Notes: a model not told the origin generated them from the sequence alone. DNA of 64,000 nucleotides from Ampullaceana balthica (GCA_944989445.1 CALYLW010000560.1:203308-267307); one strand, 5' to 3'; shown: positions 1 to 11,394, counted from the first letter of the stretch. Numbers and translations are program-made.

Positions 1-868
1 GATGCGATCGAGCTGAAATTTTACACATAGACTTGTGTCATCTATAATGCATTGTATCAAAATTTCAGGTCGATCGAATATACAGAAATTTTATCGATGC
101 ATTCTTAGTTTATCTCTTTCTAACCGTATGGTATGCGTCTGTTGTTGTTGACATCACTGAGTTCACTGTGTGAGAGAAGTGTTGTGTTGTTTTATGGACA
201 TTGTATGAGCGTGCGAGTGGACTAGTATGAAACACGTGGTTTGTGATGTGAACTGTAAGCGTGCGTGGTCGTGGACGGGGAGCATGGCTGACTATATATA
301 TAGACGGTTCAAGAAGTAACTGAGGTTGTTGAGTGTACAGTTGATTGCAGTTGACTGTATAGAGTGATTAAAGAAAGTTGTTAATAAGAACAAACTGTGT
401 TAAAAAGTCTCGTTACTTGACCTGTCATTTCTATTACACACTCCAGCCAGCCACGACTACTTTCCTGTGTTTTACAACAAAGGGGAGTTTAGTCAGTTTC
501 AGTCAGTAAATGTTTGTCGCGCGTTTCGTATTATATATTGAACATGTCAATACTTTTAGTTATGTCATATATATATATATATATATAAAGGATTCATAGT
601 AAAAAGGATTCATTGTTTTTACGGGGTTGTTTCATTAAATCCCTTAAATTAACTTCGAAATAATGTCGTCATCTCTTCGTCTGTCGGGTGGACAAACAAA
701 AGTAAAATGTGACCCACTTTTCGTGATGCCATCGAGCTGAAATTTGGCACGTAGACTCGTGTTACCTAATGATGCCCACATCCCCGTGTTTTACAGCAAG
801 GAGAGTTCAGTCACATTAAGTCTGTAAATGTTTGTCGCAGAGTGCGTATTATATTGAACATAATCAAC
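1..868 (+). repeat. Unclassified interspersed repeat, composite copies
   Basis: Two overlapping or nested copies of a repeat family also seen near 2.0-2.4, 29.8-30.3, 42.0-42.6 and 63.0-63.5 kb. Shared marks are a 'cgatcgagctgaaattt' stretch, the phrase GTTTGTCGC followed by a TGCGTATTATATTGAACA-like motif, and an edge resembling AAGGATTTATAGT followed by AATCCCTTAAATTAACTTC. A solo LTR interrupts the first copy. No coding potential is visible. I cannot place it in a named superfamily. Confidence 0.6.
169..438 (+). mobile_element. Solo LTR (270 bp)
   Basis: The segment starts TGTGAGAGAAG and ends TTCTATTACA (TG...CA) and has a TATA-rich stretch in the middle. It matches 37044-37305 along its length. 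The flanking pentamers are cactg and cactc, a 4/5 target-site duplication. The related repeat copy at 42.2 kb lacks it. No internal retrotransposon sequence adjoins it, so it is most likely a solo LTR left by recombination. Confidence 0.65.
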
Positions 869-1480
869 TAGACGCCCTGCGGCGTAGCATACGGCGCAGA
901 CTTGCTCATGGAGAGTTCTTTTACCCCTTTAATGCACTTATTTAGGGCGCCTACGGCGCCGACCTTTTTCAAAAACCCAACTAACTTGTCCTTGTTTGAT
1001 CAATACGAAATATTAAACTTTCTGAAATGCACACAAAGTATTTTATAATAGGGATTGTAGGGCGCCTATGGCGCCCCCTTTGTTTTTTTAATGTTATATT
1101 TAACCATCATCAAACTCCTCTTTTTACATTGTTCCCTTTTCCAAAATTAAAATAATTTTACATTGTTCCCTTTTTACAAAATTAAAATATCAGCGAAAAC
1201 AATGACGTCATATATTTTTTTTTACAGCGCATATTTAATTTGCACACCTTTTGATGCATTGGTGAAGTAATTTGGTGCACTGCTTTCTAAAATTAGTATC
1301 TGTTGAACATACTTGCAGCTTGGTGTCTCGCAGGGTCCGACCACGAAGAGGATTATATATAAATCTATAGATAGGTAGATGCTTTAGTTTTCTCATACAT
1401 AAGGGATTTATAGTCAATAACTTTGTTTTTACGGGTTGTTTAATTACAGATTTGGGCGCCATTTCGAAAACTCACTTTAG
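868..1480 (-). mobile_element. Helitron-like non-autonomous element
   Basis: Read on the minus strand, the element ends with an imperfect hairpin (GCGCCGTATGCTACGCCGC), a short spacer and CTAG, followed by host T. This is the usual Helitron 3' layout of hairpin plus CTRR inserted at A/T. The body carries palindromic GGCGCC clusters (gggcgcctacggcgcc and gggcgcctatggcgcccc). A near-identical element lies at 62768-63730. The 5' TC end was not located with confidence, so the right boundary is approximate. Confidence 0.5.
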
Positions 1481-2029
1481 ACTCTAGAGATAGAAAAGTC
1501 ACTTATAGAATGTAGGACTGTCAGTTTTTCTAGATCATTGTTTACAGCTACGTTTAACATTGTAAACAGAAATAACTTTCAAGTGTTTTTACCATGTATA
1601 ACAGAAGTGTATATTGTTTATTTCAACAAATGTTTCTGACATGCCCATTAAACGAAGCAAAAATTATAATATTAAAAAAAAACACTTGCCTTACTCAAGT
1701 TTAACAAATAAATATCGCACTCAGTTAAATATACACATATAATGTTTAATTAAAAGAAAATAATATTTTAATAGAAGAAACGCAGTTTGAGCTATAAAGA
1801 CATTAATCGAACAATGACTACGTACCAGTTAGAGACACTAAGATGTTCACAGTATTAATATCATTTAAAAAATCAATTGATTATTTTTTAAATACCATTA
1901 ATTAACTCCTCTTTGTTTATTATTATTAAATTATTGTTATTTTTATTATCTACATATATATTTCTCCTCAACGACCATGTGCAAATGAGCATTACGAATG
2001 ATCCTCGCTGAGGTCGAAAAATCGCAGTT
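1481..2029. other. AT-rich spacer, nothing recognised
   Basis: No open reading frame with coding character, RNA gene or repeat structure was recognised here. There are scattered A/T runs only. Confidence 0.5.
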
Positions 2030-2425
2030 GGCAAGCGTGGTGGTAAGAAAAGCAAATTAAACAAACCCGTGAAAACAAAGATTTTGACTATAAATCACTT
2101 ACATATGAGACAGAACTCAAAGTATTGATTATTGTCAAACGCGACAAACATTTACAGAATGAAACCGACTGATCTCCCCTTGCTGTAAAACCGGGGGAGG
2201 GGAGGTGTGGTATTCGATGGCGCTGCGTGAACTCAAGCAAGGGACACGAGATTGCAAACAATAGACGCTACATTGAGTTATATAAAGATAAACTAAAAAT
2301 GCATTTATTTAATTACAGTACATTCGATCGATCTGAAATTTTAATACATTAATAGGTAACACAAGTCATGTGCAAAATTTCAGCTCGATGGCATCACGGG
2401 AAGTGTGTGATTTTTTACTTTTGTT
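2030..2425 (-). repeat. Unclassified interspersed repeat, inverted copy
   Basis: This reads as the reverse complement of the family at 1-868. It has 'acccgtgaaaacaaagattttgactataaatc', 'gcgacaaacatttaca' and 'aaatttcagctcgatggcat', in reversed order. It abuts a tRNA-derived SINE on its right. No protein is encoded. Confidence 0.55.
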
Positions 2426-2437
2426 TTTCCGCCAGCC

Positions 2438-2660
2438 CACGAGCAGTGGTCTAGCGGTAGCACGCTGGACTGCCGAACCGAGACAAAAGAGAGTCACGGG
2501 TTCTATTCTCGATGCTGGCAAGGCCCTCGGGTCATTGTGCTAGCCATACAATCCCTTGCTCGTTAGTGGTGGCTACATAAAACTTGTGAACGTTACTTCA
2601 CATGCCCTATAGTCCGTCATGGACTGGAAATGGTGGTTATTATGATGACGACAAGATTTC
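2438..2660 (+). mobile_element. tRNA-derived SINE
   Basis: The head resembles a tRNA gene with an A-box-like GTGGTCTAGCGGTAGCACGC and a B-box-like GGGTTCTATTC, expected of an internal RNA polymerase III promoter. The roughly 150-bp body after it does not fold as a tRNA. It differs from the SINE family at 9.1, 48.4 and 60.2 kb in body and tail, so it is a second SINE family. The right edge is uncertain. Confidence 0.6.
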
Positions 2661-2769
2661 AAATTTAATTCTAGGGATTTAAAAAAAGGGAGGGGGTGTG
2701 GTGGGTGGCAACAAAGCTTATTGCGTTCACTTGAACTTCATTTGCGCTTTTGCTTCACAGACTAACATA

Positions 2770-2842
2770 TGATTCGTAGTATAGTGGTTATTACGTCCCC
2801 CTTGCACGCGGAAAATCCTGAGATCAAACCCCAGCGGGAACA
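2770..2842 (+). tRNA. tRNA-Val-like relic (pseudo-tRNA)
   Basis: This 73-nt stretch has a tRNA-Val-like D-arm (TAGTATAGTGGTTATTACG), an anticodon-loop-like CTTGCAC and a T-arm-like region ending CCCCAGCGGGAACA. Acceptor-stem pairing is poor (only about four of seven pairs, including wobbles). The loop would read TGC rather than a valine anticodon. It is more likely a decayed tRNA or a SINE head than a working gene. Confidence 0.35.
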
Positions 2843-2979
2843 ATTTTTAAAAACGTTTTTCAAGATGTTTGTTTCTGCCCGTTCTTTTCCCCCTTTTTCC
2901 AACATGACTAAGGCTGTTAAACGATAATCGGATTTGAAAGCGAAAATTCGTTTAAAAATTCCTAAACCGATAATCGAAT

Positions 2980-3195
2980 TCGATTCGGCCGAATGTATGA
3001 AGTGAAATCCGGGCGGAGTCGAAGCAGGATTTGCAAAAATTGACGGAATCCAGATTTGCCGGAGCTATAATTAATATATACTTTATCGCAAACCCAGCAA
3101 GCCGGATTTGGCCGGATTTATGAAGCGAATTTCTGCCGGAGCCGGATTTGTAAATATGGCTGGATTCCGGATTTGCCGGAGCCGCAGGTGAAATC
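2980..3195. repeat. Two degenerate copies of a ~100-bp repeat
   Basis: Two adjacent stretches (about 2986-3068 and 3105-3190) share the order 'atgaagtgaa/atgaagcgaa', 'gcggagtcg/gccggagccgg', 'gatttg', 'ggattcc/ggaatcc' and 'gatttgccggagc'. The CCGGA-rich character contrasts with the AT-rich surroundings. No coding function is inferred. Confidence 0.4.
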
Positions 3196-3299
3196 TGGTA
3201 CACAACTAATTTTTATGAAGTCAGCTACAAAGCGATAATCGGTTTAAAATTGGAGTTACATAATCGATAATCGGTTTGACAAAAAAAACAACAAACACG

Positions 3300-3554
3300 C
3301 AATAAACAACCCTAAACATGACTAACCCTCGCTAGGGTCGGCCAATCACAGTTTATGTTTAAGAGATGGTAGTAATAAAGGGGGGCGGGTAACAAAAAAA
3401 ACACTGCGCATGTCTCTACGTTTACTAGCTATTTTTTCATTACTTCGTGCTGCTGTTTGTTTCCGTACTCTCACACCCCCCCCAAACCAACCTTCTTTGC
3501 ACTATCTATGATGAGCAAGTATGCGGCGTATGCTACGCCGCGGGTCGTATCTAG
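3300..3554 (+). mobile_element. Helitron-like 3' end
   Basis: A perfect 8-bp stem with a 3-nt loop (GCGGCGTATGCTACGCCGC, 3523-3541) is followed by 9 nt and CTAG at 3551-3554, with host T next. This is the cleanest Helitron-type terminus in the window and it matches the minus-strand ends at 868 and 62768. The upstream extent is unclear. Part of it resembles the 2.0-kb repeat (CTCGCT-AGGTCG...AATC-CAGTT). Confidence 0.55.
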
Positions 3555-5740
3555 TTAATTTAATATTCCATCAAATAAGTGAACTTTATCACTACCCTGA
3601 AAAAACATGAATTTTTGCTCTATGCCCTGAGCTAATGCTCCGTGAAATACGTAAACATTTTTGGCTCCTTTCTCCCATCTATTACTTCCAATTACGTGAA
3701 TGTTAGCTCTCTGCTCCGAAACAACACTTCATGGAAAATACCTGAAATATATGGACTTTTTAAAAGTCTAAAGTACGTGCAATTCCTTTAGAATTTGAAC
3801 AAAGCTGTTATGTTCTCTTGATGAACAGCTATCTGTAAAACGAAGGAAGACAGTATCAAAAATTGATTGTGCTCCCTGGAGGATTGAAAGAAAAATATGT
3901 CTAAGCTTTGGAATTTATTATTTAGAAGAAACTATAACATAAAACCCTCATGTCAGATCAAGACAGTGCAATTGTAAAAAAAAATATTTGTTCCCAGGAA
4001 TTGGTTTCTCTCATGTGCCATAGCTTTGTCATACCACGTTAAAAGTACCAGTTTTCGCCAGATCACCAAAGTCAAAAAATGTCGGGCGTGGTTAGCACTT
4101 AGATTGGTGAAAGTGTTGAGTCCCTCAATTAATACTTTGAGAGTTGTTGGAATATTAGAACCATTTGGGTGTAGGGCTAGACACAACCAACGTAATAGGA
4201 GACACTAAGTTGACCTTCGGTCAAACAAATTTTGAAAATTGGATCTTGCAGAGGTCACCCAAAAGTTATTAGGACGACATATGCTAATGAGGCCTAGATT
4301 CGGCACCTGCTTGTAATCGCGTGGTCACGCACGACATCACGTGCTAGAAAATGGTAAGTTAGGGTTTGATCAATGATGATCTAGCCAGCCCATGCGTTGA
4401 CCGTGAGACAACTTAGCACCCGTATAGAAAGTCAGGACAGGCGTGAGTGGGCAGTGTTTATAAGCTGGGGAGAATCCATTAGGCGTTCTCGCTCCCAGAA
4501 GATCAAAGACCACCCTAAGAATTAAGTTCTAAGGTGATAGACTGTGTGGAATTAGAGCCTAGCTGATGTGATGTATTAGCTAGTAACGTGGGACTAGTAA
4601 CGTATAGTCTAGTAAAGTGTATTGAAATTGGAAGTATTGAAAGCAGAGTTTAGCACCAGGCGTGCTAGGGGGCAAAAGTGGGCAAGTCGACCCTGAGCCA
4701 AGAGACTGAGAACCTGTGTGTGATAACGAAGACCAGTGTTAGCAGACAGTGCAGCTAGCTGTCAATCAGAAGACGTTAACAGAGAGGCGTGGTGTTTAAC
4801 GGCTATCAGATGATGTGTGGGAGAACCATCGCTGACCAGTGAGGCGGAACACGAGGCTGACCCCGTGACCTACCAGTAAAGACAGAGGATACTAGCGCAG
4901 GAGTATAGCGGAGCTTGCTGGGCCAATTGAGGGGCGTATTATTTATTGTTAAAGTACTATTGTTAAATTTTTATATTGTACGGAATTTTTTTTTACACAT
5001 AATTCTCATACATATTTTATATCTATTTTATGTATATATTTTATGTAATTAAATATTTTCTCTCCGTTGTATAATGTATACAGAGGTGTTATTCGTTGAT
5101 ATTAATGTGTTTAACGTATTTTAGTCTAGAATAATACTAGTACTTAATACTGGAGGCTGGAGCCAAAAGTTAACTGTCTGAATTGATAACAATACTCCTA
5201 GACAACAGAGCAATACTTAAAATCGGAGGTCTTGTACTTATATATTAATTTATTAGTAGTAAAGACACTCCAATACTTAACAGACAGCTTGAGAACATTT
5301 GGTGTTGTAGACACTTTGTTTTTTAATAAATACTCAAATTGATCTTTAGTTTTTCTCCCAGTCACGCATCTACTTAATAGTGTATGAAGTATCTTTTGAG
5401 GTAATATATGGTAGTAATGTAAAAAAATGATTTCAACTCATGCATTATGTTCGTTTGAGCTATTGTAGCAAATTAAAAATAAATTGTTGAAAAATGTAAG
5501 AATATACAAAATGCAACGTTTCTAAGTAGATCTGATACATAGTTGCATATAATTGCACATTTAAGACTTATCATATAAACTGTATAGAAATTACAACACA
5601 TTTAAACTATGATATGTAAAAGAAATAACTATTTGTTTTTTTGTTTATCAAAATAAATGATATTGTATCAACGTGTATTTAGTTAATGAATTTTGTAAAT
5701 ATATGTACATCTACGATATTTTGTACAATTTAGCACACCT
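3555..5740. other. Spacer with no recognised gene
   Basis: About 2.2 kb of AT-rich sequence. A short minus-strand open stretch near 3953-4186 has no motif I recognise. 4250-4950 is less AT-rich but shows no LTR termini or convincing reading frame. Near 3600-3730 a 'gaaatacgt...gctccga' phrase recalls the 44-bp tandem repeat at 43.4 kb. Confidence 0.45.
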
Positions 5741-7089
5741 AATTTACAAAAATACGTAGACACACAAAGAGGAATTTGAGAGTAAACATTTAGGAATAAA
5801 TAATCTATGTATTCTATTCAATTTATAGTTTGGTCTCAGTCGATCCTGATTTGTTGACACTTCCTTGAGGTCTGAGCAGACTCGCACTGGCTGGACGCCT
5901 TTGACCACGAGATGTTGGTGTCCGTTTGACGCAGCCAGTAACAAGAAATCCTGTGTGTCGACCACGTAGTGTCCAGCCATGGGGGCAGTCTCTGCAGTGT
6001 TCAATGCTAACTGGATTGTAACTGTGGAAGTCATCTTCTGAGTCGATGAAAGCACAGGGATTCTCAAGTAATAAAGAATGTAACTCAATTTTTTGTTTTA
6101 AAATTAGGCGTCGCGTTTGGTTTGCACCTCCAACAATATGATCGATTCTGAAATACCTCTAATCTTTGAAATTTGTGAGTTTCTAATGGAATACTCGTCG
6201 CATGTCCCATGACAGCTGGAAATGGCCACGACTACATATTGATCCCGTCTAAGCTTGTCAGCCAAAACCTCGGATATACAATTGAAGAAATTTTTTCAGG
6301 CCTCTCGTACAGCTGTGTTTCTCTACTTCCGGAAAATGTATCGTTCTCGTCCTTGTTTAGATTTGTCTCGGTCAGGTGGTCGAAGGCAGACGTGAGCTCC
6401 CGCGATGACGTCACATCGGTCAGGTTGAAGAGCGTCTTCCCTTGAAACGGATCCACCAGGCATACGTCAAGTGTGTTTATGATGCCACCCTTGACCTTCG
6501 ATTCGAAATAGGAAACGATGTTCTTCAAGTGAGTGACCGTTAAGTTTGTGTTGTGGTGGACATCTACTAACAGCAACAGTTTTGTGTGGCTGGAATCACA
6601 TCTAATGTCAAGGGAGTTAGTCGCCGCAAGAACAACTAAAGTTATTATAAAAACAAAATAAGTTGTTATATTAAATACAAGTAATAAAAGTAAGTTGTTT
6701 ATTATATAAAAGACCAGTAATGAAAAGAAAAAAAACGTGTAAATCGTTCATAAGGGACGTAAATTCAAGAAGAGAAATATGCGACATTAATGTGCTTCAA
6801 CTTAAATACTTTTAACATATAATTGTTAATTATAAACTACCACAAATATTTGTAATGTACCTGAAAAGAAAGGTGATGAAATCAAAATTGAACAGAATAT
6901 ATTTAGCTATTATGTATATCCAATGCAGTTGTGCAATTAGATCCTTGACGTTGAAGAAAATAACAGCCAGGAAGAAATATATTGCAGCAATAGTATTATT
7001 ATAGGTAATGATTTATGTTTATTTTTTTTTAATTGAATCACTGGCCAATTCTCGAATTAATTGTTGATCAAATTTTTAAATCTTGCAAT

Positions 7090-7250
7090 TGCTTGAATTA
7101 CTTCTGAAACACACATGTACTTGACACTTTTAAGCAGTCCCTTCTGACTGTTCCTAAAGTGGATGGACACAGTATTACGTCCCTTGGCCTGCGCTCCTTT
7201 GAATCGACATTATATTTTGTGGAACAGTTTACTTCAAGTTTTTGAATGAG
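7090..7250 (+). mobile_element. LINE reverse-transcriptase C-terminal relic (intron of copy A)
   Basis: The plus strand can be read as a degenerate LLTVPKVDG...GLRSFESTLYFVEQF, matching the end of LINE proteins (…RSF…AA..LWNSLP). The same relic is in the D intron at 49240-49400, so the insertion predates the A/D duplication. It opposes the direction of the receptor gene. Confidence 0.5.
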
Positions 7251-7716
7251 TTTGACACCAAAGACAGTTTTAAGTAAAATTTAATATAATATAGATGCAA
7301 ATGGAAGTGAAAGTAAATTCTCTACTTTGAAAGTCGTCAAACCAAAAATTTATTATAAGAAAAATAGAAGGAAGTACAAGCTTATGAATGAAAAGACGCT
7401 TTCAGAGAATATGTAGAGTTGGTACGAGCGATAATAAAATGGAAATATGAACAAGAGAGAGAGAGACACGAATACAAAGAAAAACGGTAAAAATAGATAG
7501 CCAAGAATTGAATATATAGGGAGGGGGAAAGAAAAGGAGAGAAGGAAAAACGAAAGACAGAGAGAGAAAACTAGAAAAGATAGAGATAGAAAGTGTGAGA
7601 GTAAATAGAGGGAGAGAGAAAGACAAAGCGAGGGACAGAAAAAGTAAGAAAGTGTGAAAGAGAGAGATATCTAGAAATAGATAAAAGAGATGTATTTTTA
7701 TCCCGATTCTACTCAC

Positions 7717-7762
7717 ATAGACCAGACAAGACGACCCACTGTAAAAGGCGCCCACTGGTCAT
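7717..7762 (-). CDS. Exon 1 (signal peptide) of receptor copy A
   Basis: A 46-nt exon encodes MTSGRLLQWVVLSGL plus one base of the next codon, followed directly by a GTGAGT donor. Spliced to the acceptor at 6635 it gives a hydrophobic signal peptide running into VLAATNSLDIRCD. Receptor D has the same exon with one residue changed (MNSGR...) and the same donor and phase. That shared phase is the main support for the exon. It belongs to a dead gene copy. Confidence 0.7.
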
Positions 7763-8006
7763 TCTGTGTTACGAAGGAAGCTATTCAATGATCTGGAAGA
7801 AAACTAAGTGATGCCTGGACGATATCTAATTTAAAGTAAATGACTTGGGCCATCTTGACCACAATGTCGTTGTAAACTTTGGTGTGGCTTATGACGGAAT
7901 CAAGCCCATGATTTGTTTCACTGACTTTATTTTGACTGTTTCGCACCTTCTTCACTACAACAGTAGAGTGGCTTATTTTTGTAACCAGATCCATGGTCAG
8001 TGAGAC

Positions 8007-8020
8007 TGACGTCACGTGAC
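8007..8020. promoter_or_regulatory. CRE overlapping an E-box upstream of receptor A
   Basis: TGACGTCACGTGAC contains a full palindromic CRE (TGACGTCA) overlapping CACGTG. It lies about 245 bp upstream of the copy A start codon. The identical 14-mer is about 240 bp upstream of receptor D. Conservation of sequence and distance suggests a promoter element; binding is not shown. Confidence 0.45.
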
Positions 8021-8401
8021 TGCCCCGAATATCGTCAACCACCAATCGCCTGATCACTGAGAGCCCACCAATCAGCACTCACCATCAGAGAGAAAGAGCG
8101 TGCACACAAGATGTGACGCAGCTTACTAAAAGGCCAGACAAGACAATCAGATTACATGGTAGGGCTGTGATATTAAAGACATTGGTGTTACTCCCTAACA
8201 GTTGTAATACGTTTTTGAACATATTGCAAGTTGCAGCAGTTATTTTCAATTTTCTTTGGGTTTTTTTTTCATTTTAAATATACGTTGTCGATTCATAGAG
8301 CAAAAATATTAATATGGGTATTCTTTGAGGACCTAACTCAACTGAAGTTTTTTAAATAATAATTTTACGCTTATTTGAGTCTACTAAGTTGTCTTGAATG
8401 G

Positions 8402-8610
8402 TATGGCAACCGTCCGTCCTCATGGGACGATGGCGTGTACTCCTGCTCCTCTGCCCCTCCTGCCCTTTGACCTGGCCCTTCTCTCTTCACTTAAAGCTAT
8501 GAGGGATGCTTCCGCGACATGAATGCCCTCACACACTTTTGCCCGCCAGGAGGTGCGCTCCTCGGCAATGGTCTCCCACGTTTTATAATCTATCTGTGCC
8601 AATGACATGT
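8402..8610 (-). mobile_element. 5'-truncated LINE, 3' fragment
   Basis: The minus strand encodes the extreme C-terminus of a LINE protein (MSLAQIDYKTWETIAEERTS then WRAKV). It is followed by an Arg/Gly-rich tail and the GACGGTTGCCA end. The same fragment forms the 3' part of the insertion at 16933-17468. Downstream-only sequence is the normal outcome of incomplete target-primed reverse transcription. Confidence 0.65.
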
Positions 8611-8679
8611 CTTGAATACAATAACCTAAATTGCTACTTTATTAAAATTAAATTTTGCAAACGTATTATTATTTGTATG

Positions 8680-8840
8680 ATTATGTTCTACGCAGTCTCT
8701 TCTGAAAGTTCTCAGAGTTGGTGGACAGAGGAAGAAGTTTTTGGCGTCGACTCCTTTTAATGAGTGGCACGAAAAGTGTAGAACAGTTTTAAAACATGTT
8801 TGAAATAGTGTAACTAGTAACTACAAAGATCAATTTCAGA
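8680..8840 (+). mobile_element. LINE C-terminal relic
   Basis: A degenerate plus-strand frame reads SLLKVLRVGGQRKKF and further residues. It is homologous to the clearer copy at 50680-50890 in the D flank, where GSFESVAAKLWKSFP is legible. It is shared between A and D flanks, hence older than that duplication. Confidence 0.5.
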
Positions 8841-8918
8841 AAATTTTAAATAATTTTATAGACAGTTTTTTTTAACATTAGAGTCCCAGAAAAATGCTAG
8901 TAAAGCAAGAATACTGTC

Positions 8919-9091
8919 ATCATCATCACCATCATCATCATCAGCACCATCATCATCACAATCACCATTATCATCATCATGATCATCATCACCATAACCA
9001 TCATCATCATCACCATCACCATCATCATCATCATCATCATCATCATCACCATCACCAACACCATCATCATCATCATCATCACCACCATCAT
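8919..9091. repeat. (CAT)n trinucleotide microsatellite
   Basis: About 170 bp of CAT/CAC triplets. In one frame it would read as poly-histidine, in the opposite frame as poly-methionine, so any open frame here is a repeat artefact. It abuts the 5' end of a SINE. Confidence 0.95.
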
Positions 9092-9092
9092 T

Positions 9093-9385
9093 GGGGACGC
9101 GGTGGTCGAGTGGCAGCGCACTGGACTGTCGTACCGATGGTCACGGGTTCGAATCCGTGTGAAGGCAAGGGTTTGTTCCCGGGGCCTAGGGCGTCCCTGA
9201 GTCACCCCGCTCCGAATGGGTACCTAACACTACATGTAGTTAGGCGGCTGGGTAATGCGTGGAACCCACAAAGCCGTGGCCTGTGAATGCTGCATCACTT
9301 GCCAACAGATCATCTGTCATGATCTGTGGACGCAACTATCTTCTGCATAGATGGAGCGATAGTATAGATAAGATCTACTAAGATA
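9093..9385 (+). mobile_element. tRNA-derived SINE (family 1)
   Basis: It begins GGGGACGCGGTGGTCGAGTG with a strong A box and has a B box GGTTCGAATCC at 9146-9156. The head is like a class II (Leu/Ser) tRNA. The body (…CCGGGGCCTAGGGCGTCC…) matches 48446-48815 and, inverted, 60166-60444. The tail has a degraded form of GGACGC..TCTTCTGCATAGA.GGAGCG and GATAA units. That tail is shared with the LINEs at 27.4 and 61.7 kb. Confidence 0.85.
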
Positions 9386-9984
9386 GTATCGAACTTTTCA
9401 AGTCATGTCGAAATCTATATATTTATGGAAATATATAGTGTTTCATACTGGACAAATTTCATCATGTTGTTAATAAATTATCCAGGTACTCAGTGAGGAC
9501 TTATATCAACAGAACTTTATTGTTTCAACATTAGAGTAACCGTATTGGACTTGACCAAGGGGGAAACAACCTGTTGACAAGTACAACTTCATTGCCCTTT
9601 TTTTGTTTGTTTCAAACTGACTGTGCTTATATATTTTGTTAAAATAAAAAAACATTTTGAAATTAACATTACATAATATGACATTATGTGTATACTACTT
9701 TTCGTGTAATGGTTTCGTCACAATGTGCAATTTTATACCTCAGTAAATAAGTCGTCACATAAACTAGAGCACATTTCATTCCGCTGCACGTAGCATGTTT
9801 CTGCTTGTATTATAATAAATGCAGTCCTCTGTTGTATAACCACGCACAAACACACACATATATATATATATATATAATATAATATAATATAATATAATAG
9901 TCCAGAAAATTTGATTTGTAACGGGATGACATCATTGTTTGAGCTTATATACAACGTGTTCAATCTGGAAGTGCGCAACATAAT
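9386..9984. other. A/D-homologous 5' flank, no gene
   Basis: Patches such as 'actcagtgaggacttatatcaacagaact' and 'tgtatactacttttcgtgtaatggtt' match 51270-51530 upstream of receptor D. An AT microsatellite occurs near 9858-9898. No reading frame is credible. Confidence 0.5.
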
Positions 9985-10245
9985 TATAAATTAAAGATTC
10001 TAACAGTAAAAAAAAATATATGACGCCATTGTTTTAGCTTATTTTTAAATTTTGGAAATGGGAAGGATGTAAAAAGAGGATTTTAGGATTATTAATTATA
10101 AAATACTTTGTTTGCATTTTTAGGAAGTTTAATATTTCGTATTTATCCACAAAAGGATAAGTTAGTTTAGCTTTTGAAAAAAGTGGGCGTCATAGGCGCC
10201 CAAAACAAGGAGGCGCCGTAGGCGCCACGGCGCCCCAGCGAAACC
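9985..10245 (+). mobile_element. Helitron-like internal fragment
   Basis: In inverted order this matches the element at 868-1480: 'aaaatactttg...gaagtttaatatttcgta' and clustered GGCGCC palindromes (aggcgccgtaggcgccacggcgcc). No hairpin-CTAG terminus is present, so it is a fragment. Confidence 0.45.
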
Positions 10246-10246
10246 T

Positions 10247-10247
10247 A

Positions 10248-10304
<57 letters not shown>
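10247..10304. repeat. (TA)n microsatellite
   Basis: About 58 bp of uninterrupted TA dinucleotides. Confidence 0.95.
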
Positions 10305-10308
<4 letters not shown>

Positions 10309-10367
10309 AACAGAACATGCATTATACATACACATATCAACCATGACATCGGTTCATCTCTGTAGAC

Positions 10368-11394
10368 CATGGGTGGCCAAAGTATTTTTATTGGGATTTA
10401 ATGCTTTAAACATTTTATTATTTTTTTAGCCTTATCTGTATGTTGAAGAAATGTATGCTTTACAACTACACAATAAACACATATTTAAATATGTAATTTA
10501 TGAATAGAAACACACTGATTTGGACAAATAGTTATAGTGAACCTGAGAAGCCTTTGAACTAGCAAGTTTCTTTTAATCTGGTTGGTAGCTAGTAATTGTG
10601 GAACCTAGTAGTGGTGGTGCGAATAAGTTTTGTCAGAGGCTGGTTGCTATTTACTGCTGGGTGCTTTGTTTTCATTTGTGGAGTACATCAGTGGGTTATA
10701 CAGAAAACGGATATAAGTCTGAAACTAGCTTTTTAAGTTAAGGATATTTCTCTTCGGACATGAGAGAGTGGTAGCTCCTCTCTTACAGCCACGTCTAATG
10801 AAACTGTACAAAAGAACAACGCCGATTGTGGCGTATCTTGAATGTCTGTTGATTCATTAACAGCCAAACTGAATGCTACACAGTTCTTTCAATCGTTTAA
10901 TTATGTTTCTTTCAATATCGGCGTTATTATCTGATATACGTCGATCAATGGTGTGGCGTGAACTTTGGAAAACGTGTTATCAGTATCCGAAGTCTGGAAC
11001 TATTTGGATCAACTATTAAAATTCCGTATTAGATATTCTTCGTAATGAAGTCCCCATCAGAATAAGGTCGCTTAGCACGAGAAATATGCCAAGCGAATAC
11101 ATAACTTGACTCGGTTGAAGTGACACTTTCTTGCTGAAACAGAAAGTAGTGTTTTCTGCTGACACATTTCAGACATTAACTCTGCAAGCTGTTTCTTTTT
11201 TTAGATCTAAGCCAAATTATTTTCTAACCTTTGTTTGGCAAAGATTTATTTTTAAAATTATTTTTTTTAAAATCATTATTTTTTTATATTACACATTTCA
11301 AATTAAAAATTTTATTTCATAAATTGTTCGCGAGCCGCAATATGAACACAGCAGAGCCGCATGCGACTCGCGAGCCGCCATTTGGCCAGCGTTG
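10368..11394 (-). mobile_element. Decayed hAT transposon (GTF2IRD2-like transposase)
   Basis: Its ends are CATGGGTGGCCAAAG and, reversed, CAACGCTGGCCAAATGG, imperfect inverted repeats of hAT type. They are flanked by 8-bp duplications ctgtagac/ctgtagaa (7/8). Inside, the minus strand reads a broken version of the hAT stretch with 'DDISDN' and 'VNESTDIQDT', characteristic of GTF2IRD2-type hAT transposases. Stops and frameshifts break it. The homologous D flank near 51.77 kb lacks the element, so it inserted after the A/D duplication. Confidence 0.7.

Larger units (their letters stand above)
5823..7762 (-). pseudogene. GRL101-like receptor copy A, internally deleted
   Basis: This is a decayed paralog of receptor D. 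Exon 1 is 7762-7717. Exon 2 begins after an acceptor TAG at 6635 and encodes the von Willebrand A-like start (KLLLLVDVHHNTNLTV) with the DVCLVDPF and LTDVTSS motifs of the family. The frame is lost near 6300. Sequence matching the C-type lectin-like domain continues to about 5880. Its first cysteine-rich stretch then joins directly to the last residues of the family (SVNKSGSTETK), ending in TAA at 5823-5825. LDLa modules, leucine-rich repeats and all seven transmembrane segments are absent, a loss of nearly 3 kb relative to D. The product could not be a receptor. The intron (about 1.08 kb) contains an old LINE relic also present in D. Confidence 0.8.

Noticed and set aside
3953..4208. Open frames on both strands near 4.1 kb
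   Set aside because: No recognisable motif, no splice or promoter support, short length.
8894..9286. Poly-histidine and poly-methionine open frames
   Set aside because: They arise from the (CAT)n microsatellite followed by the SINE; no start context or family.
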